Notes under the pieces: generated by a model
The model's input: only the letters and a program-made list of their open reading frames with translations
Database searches by the model: none
What the model was told of the DNA's origin: nothing
Assembly (NCBI GenBank): GCA_958510875.1
Contig: OY294067.1
Coordinates: 148,416,243-148,480,242 of the forward strand
Source of the DNA: Endomychus coccineus
Taxonomy: Eukaryota > Arthropoda > Insecta > Coleoptera > Endomychidae
Length of the DNA stretch: 64,000 nucleotides
Direction: 5' to 3'
Translations under genes and position numbers: made by a program
Part shown: positions 1-9,629 of the stretch, piece after piece
How the letters are laid out: each line of letters begins with the position of its first letter
Position numbering within the stretch: the stretch's first letter is position 1

Positions 1-180
1 TGCAACAGATTCAGCAAACAATTCTGGGCCAGATGGGGAAAAGAATATTTGAGAGAGCCTATAGAGTGTCATTTGGGTAGTATCATTGACGATAGTATTC
101 ATCGCATAGTCTCAATCAAAACTCGTGATGGTGTTATTCGGCGTACATTTTCAAGAATCTGCATTCTACCTAATGACTAG
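1..180 (+). pseudogene. BEL/Pao integrase C-terminal end (partial)
   Basis: The frame starting at base 1 is open for 59 codons to a TAG at 178-180. It has no start codon because the window begins inside it. It contains FWARWGKEYL, then GSIIDD, then VSIKTRDGVIRR and ICILPND. This order matches the end of BEL/Pao polyproteins (RFWxRWxxEYL ... GxVxxVxxRTxxGxxxRPxxKLCxLP). The spacer between the EYL and GSI motifs is shorter than usual, so part of the domain is probably deleted. It is the 3' end of pol from an element lying to the left of the window. No 3' LTR could be defined downstream. Confidence 0.7.
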
Positions 181-1248
181 AGAGTGAATCGGAGTGCATA
201 TGTTACTCACGTTATAACTATCCCAAATTGTTCTTTGTTGTTTTTCATCTGAAAGTATACTCTCAAGGCGAGGAATATGTTCAATATTATTGTTTATCTC
301 AAAATTGCAAAGCAATCGATGGATAATACAAAAACTCAGAGTTCTGTGTTGTCAATACAGAAATTTCGACAATCAAAAAGTATAAAAATTGAATGTCGAA
401 AGTTGTTGTTGATTAAAACGTGGTTATGGCATCGCAAACTATTATTACAGAAGTTATTCATTCTTTCTTCGTGATATATCAACCATACAGTTCTCGTAAC
501 ACTGGAGCATACATAAATACGTTCCACTCGATGTGAAGCGTTTGTATACAAGATTCTGTGCAAATTTGAAGTTGGGATTATGAAATTCGCTTCAATACAA
601 TCATACCCAATATACGGATTAGCCAGTTTTTTCATAATTATATTTTTGTGTCCGTAAAATCTTATGTTCCAACTCAGTGTTCTCAATTTTATACAGAATT
701 CGTCCGAATCACGTGTGTATTCTCCCACAGACATGTCGATACTGATAATATTCTGCTTCTGCAATGCATGGAACATCGTGATCGCAGGCCGATGTAGTGG
801 GAGCATTGATGAGTAGAAAACTCTGATCAATGTTTTCTTTATTTACATGCATCATACTGTTTTTTTTTTCATGAAAACGTTGAAAATTCATATTCTACGC
901 TTCAAGACCTTACATTTGATACCCATAAAGCTATACTCTGAAAAATGGAAATTTCAAACCCTTATCGCGGAAGATCGGACAAGTCGATCGCCATACAAGT
1001 GGAACATTCCTAATCAGCACATCATTCAGAATATCCGATAACATTTACTTTTTCGGTTTCATCAACCATGCGACAATGTGTCGACTATGTACTCTCTTCC
1101 GGTTTCAACCTGATGATGATGTTTTAGTATATAAAAAGACATGTGACAGATGTCATGAATCTGAACGTGCGAAAAATATTATGACTGTTCATTAATAGAT
1201 GGCGCACAGCTATCCAGACATCTGTGACATCCACATGATAGGGACCCC
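181..1248. other. Unassigned sequence between BEL remnant and minisatellite
   Basis: No recognisable gene. A 164-codon frame on the minus strand (830-336) has no recognisable motif and overlaps another frame; it is probably accidental. The 3' LTR of the BEL remnant might lie here (a TGTT at 201 would be a possible start), but no second LTR copy is available to test this. Confidence 0.3.
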
Positions 1249-1498
1249 GTTAAAGACCCACGTGACAGACGGCGTGACAACTCGTTGAAGATTCATGTGA
1301 CACGACGCCATGACACATCGTTGAAGATTCACGTGATAGACGCCATGACACGTCGTTGAAGCCCCCTGTGATAGACGCCATGACACCTCGTGGAAGACCC
1401 ACGCAACATACGCAATGGCACCTCGTTGAAGACCCAAGTGACAGACGCCATAACACCTCGTTGGAGCTTCCCGTGATCGACGCCATGACACCTCGTTA
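1249..1498. repeat. 35-bp minisatellite, about 7 units
   Basis: About seven tandem units of 35 bp with a core like GACGCCATGACACCTCGTTG followed by AAGAyyCACGTGAtA. Units differ by substitutions and one-base indels, so the array is not recent. The core GACGCCATGACACCT also occurs in the longer repeats at 1.9-2.15 kb. The 106- and 78-codon minus-strand frames here only reflect the 35-bp period. Confidence 0.85.
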
Positions 1499-1759
1499 AT
1501 GGCCATATTGTGCGAGTCTAGACCTTCCATTTGATACCCATGAAGCTATAGTCGAACGTTTTTCCCTTTGATATCCACCATATTGTTATTTTTCCCACTC
1601 AATTCATAATCTATACTTCAACATCTTCCATTTGATACCCATTGAGGCATTCTTTGCGGAATGAAGATTTCAAAGCTTTATTGTGGAAAATCGACCTTAC
1701 CTATCGCTATGTAAATGATTTATCATTGTTCGAGACATTAAGTAGAATTCGGGAATGCA

Positions 1760-2165
1760 ATGGAATGTGACGTCACAACACACATGGTGATCACGTTATA
1801 TACATTATAAGACCACTAGGTATAAGCCATGACAGGTAACACCTCGGCGGACTAACCGGTATATATATTTGATATACGCTGTGACGTCACACATGCAACA
1901 AGGCGCCATGACATCCATCATAACATCCCACAAGATGATCACGTGATAGACGGCATGTCACCTCTATCTAGACGCCATGACACCTGTCACATGACAGGGG
2001 ACACCGCAGTGTAACAACCTGTATCTGCATGTGATGAACGCAGTGACGTCACACATACAACAAGGCACCGTGACACCCGTCACGACGTTTCACACAGATG
2101 ATCACGTGATAGACGCCATGACACCTGTCATATGATAGGAACATCTCGGCGAAACAACCCGTATT
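1760..2165. repeat. About 163-bp tandem repeat with CRE-like and CACGTG palindromes
   Basis: About 2.5 tandem units. TGACGTCA palindromes lie at 1768, 1882 and 2044, and GATCACGTGAT or a variant at 1789, 1937 and 2100. The last two units are 162-163 bp apart; the first is shorter. Each unit also carries the GACGCCATGACACCT block of the upstream minisatellite, so the two arrays share an origin. TGACGTCA is the CREB/ATF-type site and CACGTG an E-box; use as regulatory sites is not shown. Confidence 0.75.
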
Positions 2166-3161
2166 TGATACTATTCAGAAACAACCTGTATATTCCCTTA
2201 TCTCTCACATCGGATGGTTATCAGGAAGCTTATCAACAACATCCTTCCAAACCTGATGAGAGAACCAACACACCGGATGCATATCGACAGCTAGAGCGAA
2301 GTGGAGACATGACATCCTGGTTCAGAAGTAGCTCTTTATATCTACTCACGTAATGATATCCGATATATCATATCTGTACCTACCAATAACTTGTAACATC
2401 AATCCTCTCATATTCAGCTCAGTGTTGTCCATTATCCTGATAGAAGACCTAATAGACCATTTGCAGCACTATGTACTTTCTTAGTTCTTCTAAATGTATT
2501 CGTAAAGAATATGGATGAGAAGGATGTTTTGGCAGTACCTCCGACATCGATAACACTCTTTGTTAACTAGACCTGGCAACCCAGTGGTTGAGGATGTCAA
2601 TAGTGTTAACAACCTTAGCTTGTTGTACTCTAAAATTTGGTAGTTGAATACGATATAATAAAGTATGTATGTTTTTATTCTCAGTAATACTAGTGCATTA
2701 CCACCAGGATATAGACACGTGACATAGAAGTACGAGGGAGTGACAGTTCACGGTGAGTGTTATTGACAATGATTTGTGAACATTAAACATGTGGCGGTTA
2801 AATAGAGTGTATACGACAAGAAGTGTAGAATGACAGGAGTTCAATCTCCGCCCTATTCCTATGCTCGGCGCGTGCCACAAAGTGGAATAATTAAGGGTTA
2901 GAAGGATTGCAACTCATTACAATATGGGGCCAGTGAACTCATTGAAGCAATAGGTCTGCCAGCTAACAATGTTATTGTCATTGTTACAGCTTATTGTTGC
3001 CCGGGAAATCAGTGTTCTTGAGAGCTCAGTGAGCTCAGTGTAATAATTTATTATTCTGAGGTGGAAAGAGTTGTTGACTCAGGAACACGTACCATGTCAA
3101 TTTGATCACGATCATTGTGTTTTATATTACAAACACAAATTTTGTAATTCGAAGTTCAAAT
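2166..3161. other. Unassigned sequence
   Basis: No feature recognised. There is only a short direct repeat (GAGCTCAGT twice) near 3025-3040. Confidence 0.3.
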
Positions 3162-3530
3162 ATGGCCAATTATTGTGTTCATGTTCTGATCGAATGTAAA
3201 GTCTATTCAACAAAGACAAAGTTTGTTTGCTACTCCGAAGGTCAGTATTATTATGATGACGACAATAAATTTTCAATTAATAATTCATTCTTCAGAATAA
3301 GAAACAATTCAAGAGGTGGTATGAAACCTCAGAATGCACCACAAAAGACGACGTTGTATGATGCGAATTGCACTTCCTTCAGTATCAGAAGAAGTGATGG
3401 GTCTATTCATTTCGAGCAGAATGATAAACACATTTTACGGAAAAATAAATGCCCTCTGTTGAAGAAATTTCTATATTTGCTCCATTTGCCAAGGCCGTTA
3501 CTTGCAACAGAACTAGCAGAGATGAAATAA
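3162..3530 (+). CDS. Hypothetical 122-residue open frame
   Basis: Open frame beginning MANYCVHVL at the ATG with better context (AATATGGCC); a further in-frame ATG lies 60 bp upstream at 3102. The product is soluble-looking, with an acidic patch YYYDDDNK and a basic C-terminal third, ending LATELAEMK. No domain, signal peptide or membrane segment was recognised, and no neighbour explains it. It could be a host exon, a transposon fragment or chance; it is one of the few longer frames in the window that does not read as a transposon. Confidence 0.25.
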   Translation: MANYCVHVLIECKVYSTKTKFVCYSEGQYYYDDDNKFSINNSFFRIRNNSRGGMKPQNAPQKTTLYDANCTSFSIRRSDGSIHFEQNDKHILRKNKCPLLKKFLYLLHLPRPLLATELAEMK

Positions 3531-5523
3531 GGTGAATGAATAATCATGAAAACAACGTTTAGGCATAGTATTTTCAAGAAATTGTTAAGCTATTCCACAT
3601 TTTATTTGTATGGATAACTCAGGCATGGTGACAAATGTTATGAGATTTCAACCGAGAATGACACATATGGATGGTATAGGCTCAACATCCTAGCTGCAAT
3701 CTTTGTCACACTCAGCCGAAACCTTGACCATGAAGAGTTCAACCAAGAGTAGTACAAAATGAACATCCAATTTAATCTACTACATTGACATGCAAAACGA
3801 TTGAAAGAGAAGGTAGTTTATCGATTATTATCGACTTATATAGGAAACTTGATATATGAATGTTGTTTCTAGAATTAATATTTGGCAGTAATGCTTGACT
3901 TGTGAATGATCAAGTCATTTTTCTCTAAGCATTCCTAATTCTAATATATTACGTATTACGAAACCTGCAAATATTAAATTTCCTACTCAAGTGCTGAAAG
4001 CATAGACTCATACCGAGTATTTAAATAACACCAAGTTTGGGAGCTTTGAATGAAAATTCCTTTCAACTTGTACTTCATTTTATACCGCATAAAATAGTCG
4101 AGGTGAATTGAATGTTTGTTGCTCTAGTAGTTTTGAGTATTTATTCTTCTTTGTTGTATCATAATTTGAATTTTTTTTCTTTCTTTCATCTTGACGAATA
4201 TAAGTCAATACTTGGTGTTTAGCATGGATAAATTATTCTATAGTACCTTCCGGTGAGAAAAAGTAAAAAAGAAATCGATGACAAGAAGCAATGGCATACA
4301 GAAAAAAAGGAGAACGGTTTGAATGAAGCCATTGCTGGTCTTCCCCCTGAACAGCAAGAATCTTCGAAGGCAAGAACTGAATCCTGATTTTTCATACATC
4401 ATACATTTTTCTGATAACTTTCTGTAGTAGTATGCTGTTTATCATGTTCAAATGGTATAATGATAGACATGATAGACTTTTCTCAATTATAACACTATTA
4501 ATTACCTACTTCTTCATTTAATTGCAGATCGGAACATTGTGTTTTTGTAACATTATAGTTAGAACATACAGTTTTATATATTGAGAGCTTGTTTATCATG
4601 ATCTAACCTGCCTCTCAACAATTCAAGCTACTTTTTTACTTTGTACTACGTTTTCAGGCCTTTCAAGTATCGCATGAGGCAATAACTCCTGTGTAACCAG
4701 CATTCGGAAATACAATTTCACATACCTCTAGGGAGATCATGAATTGCACAGGTTATAAGTTCGAAATACCTCCATTGATTTTTTTTCAATTTTGGAATTT
4801 TGAGAAATTTTTTAATGATAATAATATGAACGATATATTCATTAATTGCTATATAATCCGCATTAAAAAAATCTTGGTAGTATTCTACACACTCAACATC
4901 AGCTTGTAGAAATGTATTGAAAGCTATTGTGAAAACTGTTGGAAATTATGAGATGAGACGCTTATTTTATTCATGAATAAAAACTATTCCTTCATTATTT
5001 GGTAATATACTGATGCAAATTCACGAAAGAAAAATGATTCAAAAATGTTATCTGTCTTAGGACAAGTTGCAGTAGTAAATAATGGAATATATTGGTTCCA
5101 CTAGGCTCCAGGTAAGTTGAAGTCACCACATAATATTAATTGAGCAGTTGGATGTGAAGAAATGGTTTGATCCACCATAATGCAAAGTCCTTCCTATATA
5201 TTAAGAAGAAACTGGGGAGGTATATTATAGATAGCCCCAAAGATATATTTATGGTTATTATGTGTATTGCTAGGAATAATGATTGATAACTGTAAATATC
5301 ACACCAGAGGTTATGTATTCTGATTCAAAACCATCAATAAGAAAAATCATCACCCATAGCTTTGTGTTTTAAGATATTATTCAAGATTTGTATAAGATGG
5401 GCACAAAGAATAAATCTCCAATTCCAGATCGTTATTAATCCTGACATCCTGACAACATACTTCGATCCATGCGCTAGCTGGTGGCTCAGCGAGGAACTAC
5501 GAGTTTGGCGACATGTAAGAGAC
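3531..5523. other. Mostly unassigned AT-rich sequence
   Basis: No confident gene. The only coding-like stretch is the 48-codon frame at 4244-4387, listed separately. Confidence 0.3.
4244..4387 (+). other. Short lysine-rich open frame, possible exon
   Basis: Open between stops, without an ATG. The translation contains KKEIDDKKQWHTEKKENG, then AIAGLPPEQQESSKART. The composition (Lys/Glu/Gln rich, no long hydrophobic run) is more protein-like than its surroundings, but no family was recognised. It could be an exon or an old transposon fragment. Confidence 0.15.
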
Positions 5524-5852
5524 TCATAGAAACATAGAGATACCAGACCTGTATATATGACCGTGATTACGTCTTATAGCTCGGTGCACAGAAGTTTTTG
5601 ATATAGCATTTTGTCGAGATAGAATTTTTGAGCTAATATGTGGGTCATCTTCAATTCTATCCAAAAGTATTTCTTCTTCTTGTCCTGTTATTGCAGTAGC
5701 ACGTTCTCGAATGTTGCTGAAAAACTCGCCTTCCTCTCTACCCCGTCGCTCAACATTGGAAAAGGTTTCTCTATGGGAAATCACACGATTAGGAAATCTT
5801 CTGCGATACTCTTTAACACTTTTTCCGAAATTTCCTTCACATTAACCTAATA

Positions 5853-7187
5853 CAGGGTTCGGCAGTGGAAAGGAAAGATTTGAGGTAGGGTTTGCAGCGC
5901 GCCGTGAAGTGGTGCGGAAGAACGTAGTTGACCTTCCAAGACCTGCATGATTTGCCATTTAGTTTACAATGGAGTGTTGGACGGGTGAGCATCGCGGTTA
6001 CGCAGCTAAATCCTATTTTCAAAATGGTGAGAGTTTAGTACAAACGCGTCGTGTCTTATGACGGCATTATAACATACCGCGCAACCAATCTGTTCCGTCA
6101 GATAATGCCATAAAAAAATGGGTAACAACTTAGAACAAACAGGATCGACGTCTGAAAAAAGGGGTGGTAGTGACAAAACAGATCGAACCCCTGAAAATAT
6201 CGAACGTGTTCGACAAGCAATGTTAAGAATCTACGGCGATCGGTCATTCGTCAGGCCACAAGTGTTGGAATAAGTGACAGATCGATAAGAAGGATTCTCC
6301 ATAATTATCTTGGATATTACCCTTACAAAATACTGGTTGTGCAATCACCCCATCCGAGTGATTGTCTACAGCGTATCCGTTTTTGTCAGATTATGCTTGC
6401 CAGACTGGGAGAAAATGACAACCAAATTAACAATTTGTGGATGAGTGATGAGGTACAATTTCACCTCTCTGGTTTTGTTAATAAACAAAACTTCAGATAC
6501 TGGGAGGAAGAAAACCCTCGTTTGCTTCATGAAACACCTCTTTATGCTCAAAAAGTGACAGTATGATGTGCGATTTCGGCTAATGGAATTACCGGTCCAT
6601 ATTTCTTAGAGAATGATGCTGAAAATGCCGTTACCATCAATTCAGTACGATGCGTTGCAATGATTCAGAACTTTCTCACACCACAACTTGAAGGCTTTCC
6701 AGTGAATGAACACACACTTTTTCAACAAGATGGGGCAACAAGTCACACTGCAAGAATTTCAATGAATGCTGTAAATGCTGTGTTCCCAGGGCGTATCGTT
6801 TCTTGAAACGGGGATATCAGTTGGCTCTCTCGGTCTCCCGACCTAACCTTCTGCGACTTCTTTGGGGATACCTAACACGAATGTGTTTGCAAATGATCCA
6901 CCCAGGACAATCACAGCTCTCGAACAACGGATTCGTGATGATATTGCAGCAATACCTGTTGATATGCTGCGCAGAGTTATGCAAAACTTTCAGTCACGAA
7001 TCCAAGAATGCATAAATTGTAGCGGAGGACATTTGGCGGATGTAGTATTCAAAAAATAATTTTTTTTTTGACATTGTAAACCAAACGGCTACTCTTTTAT
7101 TCTTCATTAATGTATTAAAAATTATTAAAAATATTCTTTAACAATAAAATTATTTACGAAATCTTTCCGTTTCACTGCCGGACCCTG
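5853..7187 (+). mobile_element. Tc1/mariner-superfamily DNA transposon, 1335 bp, decayed
   Basis: The terminal inverted repeats of about 30 bp begin CAGGGTTCGGCAGTGGAAAG on the left and read CAGGGTCCGGCAGTGAAACG on the opposite strand at the right end. A TA duplication flanks the element (5851-5852 and 7188-7189), as expected for this superfamily. One transposase gene fills the interior on the + strand. The element sits inside an older transposase fragment (5524-7235, minus strand). Confidence 0.9.
5969..7059 (+). pseudogene. Mariner-type transposase pseudogene (DDE, HTH)
   Basis: The ATG at 5969 starts MECWTGEHRGYAAKSYFQNG, then the N-terminal HTH region, RSIRRILHNYLGYYP, the first-Asp block MSDEVQFHLSG (~6440), the second FQQDGATSHTARISM (~6720) and the third SPDLTFCDFF (~6840). 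It ends IQECINCSGGHLADVVFKK and TAA at 7059. About 36 residues separate the second and third Asp, allowing for indels. Order and length (~350 codons) match the family, but there are several in-frame stops (first in RRVL*RHY) and at least three frameshifts, so no functional enzyme can be made. The insert would have relied on another copy for transposition. Confidence 0.9.
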
Positions 7188-8429
7188 TACCAATAACATG
7201 TCAACTTGCTCACTAAATGAAAATTTTCCGGTCATTTTTAACAAACTAAACAAACTATTATTATAAATAATTTACTCAGTTTTCTGATTGTCAAGTTGGA
7301 CGTTTAATTTCATAGCCAACTTTTGAAATTTCAATGCTTTTAAATAACATAGCTACATATATGCTTTCATTTATTCGCGTTTTTCTCAAAAACAACAGAG
7401 TTTATCGAAAAATTACAGGAGTAGAAAAAGTTTTAAAATAAAATTACCCATAAAACAAGATGATATTTTTCTGAAATAGCGATCGGGTAAAAAAATTCTG
7501 TCCTATTTTAAAGGTGCACCATCCCTTATGAACCCTTCAAAATGATCCAACTGAACTCTACTTATTGATTATTACTCTTGGAACCCATACAAAATTTAAA
7601 GTCTCACTTTGAGGGCCTATAACTTCTCAGGGATGCAACTTGGTATAGAGGTAAGTTGCGTTAAATCATCATATTTTGGAGTTCCCTACATGCTCCTGCT
7701 CTGTGTCGGTTCTTATGCGGGCAACCCTGTATACAGGATGTTCCAGTTTTGAAGCGAAAATTTTACAGGCAGACAGATAACTACAAAATAATATCAGTCT
7801 GTAGGATAAACTATATTCGAAAAATGGTTCGTTACAAAGATACAGGATATCAAAATTTTTATTAAAAAATCCAGATTTAATAATATTTTCAAAACTACCA
7901 TAGGTATTCAAATGAAATTCGGCACGTTTGAATAAACAATTTAAATACATCTTTTTACGTGAAAAATATTATTTCACTCACACTAGTGGCGTGCTTACAG
8001 GCACATCTTCTGCTATTTTTCATGAAAAATATGGTACGCCACTTATTTTTTTTTGAGGAGACATCATTTCTAGAGTCCTTGTTCAATTTACAACAAAAAA
8101 GGCTCCTTACTTCTTCTTGTTTGACAGTAAAAGATTAAACTACCTGATCTCTGAAAAACAATTAAACAAAAACGAAAATAAGTAATTCAATTAGTGGCTT
8201 ACAACAACAATAACAAAATGAAAGAAAATTAAAGGTAAAATCACAGAAATTGCTCGAAATGTAGTCCACCCACCTCAATACATATTAGACATCTACTCAC
8301 TAACGCATTTACTATAGCAGATACTTGCAGATTTTGTCGCATTCCATTACAGGCTTGCTCAATTCTTAAAACTAAAGCTTCCCTTGTTATCACGGTATTA
8401 GTGTAGACTTTATCTTCAATAGTGCTCCA

Positions 8430-8433
8430 AACG
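8430..8433. other. Target-site duplication, left copy (AACG)
   Basis: AACG at 8430-8433 is repeated at 12592-12595. Unit 2 has the unoccupied sequence CTCCAAACGTAAAAG at 16928-16942. Confidence 0.8.
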
Positions 8434-8835
8434 CACAAAGGACGCCGAACGTTCTGGTTCAACTTATAGGTTGAAGACGGTCTGTTATCTTTGAAAGTGT
8501 ATGGCTCCCATAAAATTGACAATATTGCTGGTAAATTCGTAAAAGTTTGATAAGTTTTTTATACCAATGGAAAGGTAATTTCATCAGCTTTCCAATTTAC
8601 CAGAGTTGATATTAAATAAAGTATTATAAAAGTGCTGCATTAAGATAATACTGCAATTGATAAATAAATAAAAACAAGGATATATAAAAAAACTATTATT
8701 CGATTCCATTTCTTTATCAGTTGAAGATAAACTTCCAATAAAAAAAAAAGCTGATAACAATTATTTCCCATTTTTGTACCTGCTTGTTGCTGGACCAGTG
8801 GCGGAGCAACATTATTTTGCCTAAAATCTGGAAAT

Positions 8836-9591
8836 ATGGAAATTTGTGTTAAGTGCAATAAAAAGTTTGACAATGGTCAGTTATTTGCATGTGATAGTTG
8901 TAAATTATTACTGTGCAATGAATGTGGAAATTTAACAGGATCCGAAATAAAATGTATGCAGTTGAAAACCAGGAGAAAACTAAAATTTTTTTGTGAGCAG
9001 TGTGAAGATGGTTTTTATAAAGTACCAGCCCTCATCAAGGAAATATCAGAACTCAAAGAACTTGTAAAAAAACTCACAGATAAAGAAGAAAGTGCACAGA
9101 TATCAAATACAACTAGTGTAGGTCAGGGACCAGACATGGAAGAAATGATTGCGGAAATGCTAGATAGGCAAAATAGAGCTTCAAACATAATAATGTATAA
9201 TGTAAATGAATCACATAAAAATACACAAAATGAACGGAACTCAGAAGACAAGCAAGCAGTTGAGTACATGTTAGAAGATTATAATATCAACAAAAACAAT
9301 GTTAAACTGTTTAGGCTTGGGAAATTTAATGAAGCAAAAATTAGGCCAATCAAAGTTATTCTGAGCTCTCCAGAGGACGCTAAACTTGTTTTGAAAAACA
9401 AAACAACTAAAATCCCAGGAATGAGGATATCTGGAGACCAAACCAAAGCACAACAAGACTATTTTAAAAGCATTAAAGCCAAACTTGATGAGTACATAAA
9501 AAATGGTGATGATTCAAAAACAATGAAGTTTATCAACAATAAGCCAACCATAGTCAATAAAAATGTTACTTCACAACGAAAAAACCTATAA
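8836..9591 (+). CDS. LINE ORF1 protein with PHD-like zinc finger, 251 aa
   Basis: Residues 4-55 carry a CxxC repeat pattern (CVKCNKKF, ACDSC, LLCNECG, FFCEQC) resembling the PHD/ESR-type finger found in ORF1 of CR1-group elements. A Lys/Glu-rich, coiled-coil-like stretch follows (IKEISELKELVKKLTDKEE, ~65-85). Then comes a folded segment (SNIIMYNVNES ... VKLFRLGKFNEAKIRPIKVI, ~115-170) like the RNA-binding region of LINE ORF1 proteins, and a Lys-rich tail. ORF1 proteins bind element RNA. The ATG lies in context AATATGGAA. The frame is intact. ORF2 follows 38 bp downstream and its frame is open back through the end of ORF1, so reinitiation or frameshifting could express it. Confidence 0.88.
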   Translation: MEICVKCNKKFDNGQLFACDSCKLLLCNECGNLTGSEIKCMQLKTRRKLKFFCEQCEDGFYKVPALIKEISELKELVKKLTDKEESAQISNTTSVGQGPDMEEMIAEMLDRQNRASNIIMYNVNESHKNTQNERNSEDKQAVEYMLEDYNINKNNVKLFRLGKFNEAKIRPIKVILSSPEDAKLVLKNKTTKIPGMRISGDQTKAQQDYFKSIKAKLDEYIKNGDDSKTMKFINNKPTIVNKNVTSQRKNL

Positions 9592-9629
9592 ATGACCCTA
9601 ATATACACCTCTTCACTGATATCATCTAC

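Larger units (their letters stand above)
5524..7235 (-). pseudogene. DUF4817-type transposase N-terminus, split by a mariner insertion
   Basis: The 86-codon frame 5784-5524 contains a helix-turn-helix-like stretch (ISKTSVHRAIRRNHG) preceded by EYRRRFPNRV. Removing the element at 5853-7187 and one TA joins this to an upstream piece starting with ATG at 7235-7233 (MTGKFSFSEQVDMLLVLG, then a stop, then CEGNFGKSVKEYRRRFPNR). The joined product has the order typical of N-termini of DUF4817-containing Tc1/mariner-group transposases. No catalytic domain follows; the copy ends shortly after the HTH. It must be older than the nested element. Confidence 0.6.

Noticed and set aside
336..830. 164-codon minus-strand frame
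   Set aside because: No recognisable domain, unusual residue mix and no supporting signals; likely chance in AT-rich DNA.
1210..1530. 106-codon minus-strand frame of repeating VTWVF/NGVSW-like residues
   Set aside because: Arises from the 35-bp minisatellite; the period changes frame every unit.
8241..8522. 93-codon minus-strand frame starting MSILWEP
   Set aside because: A chimera across the insertion joint at 8433/8434: transposase C-terminus plus antisense leader of the CR1-like element.
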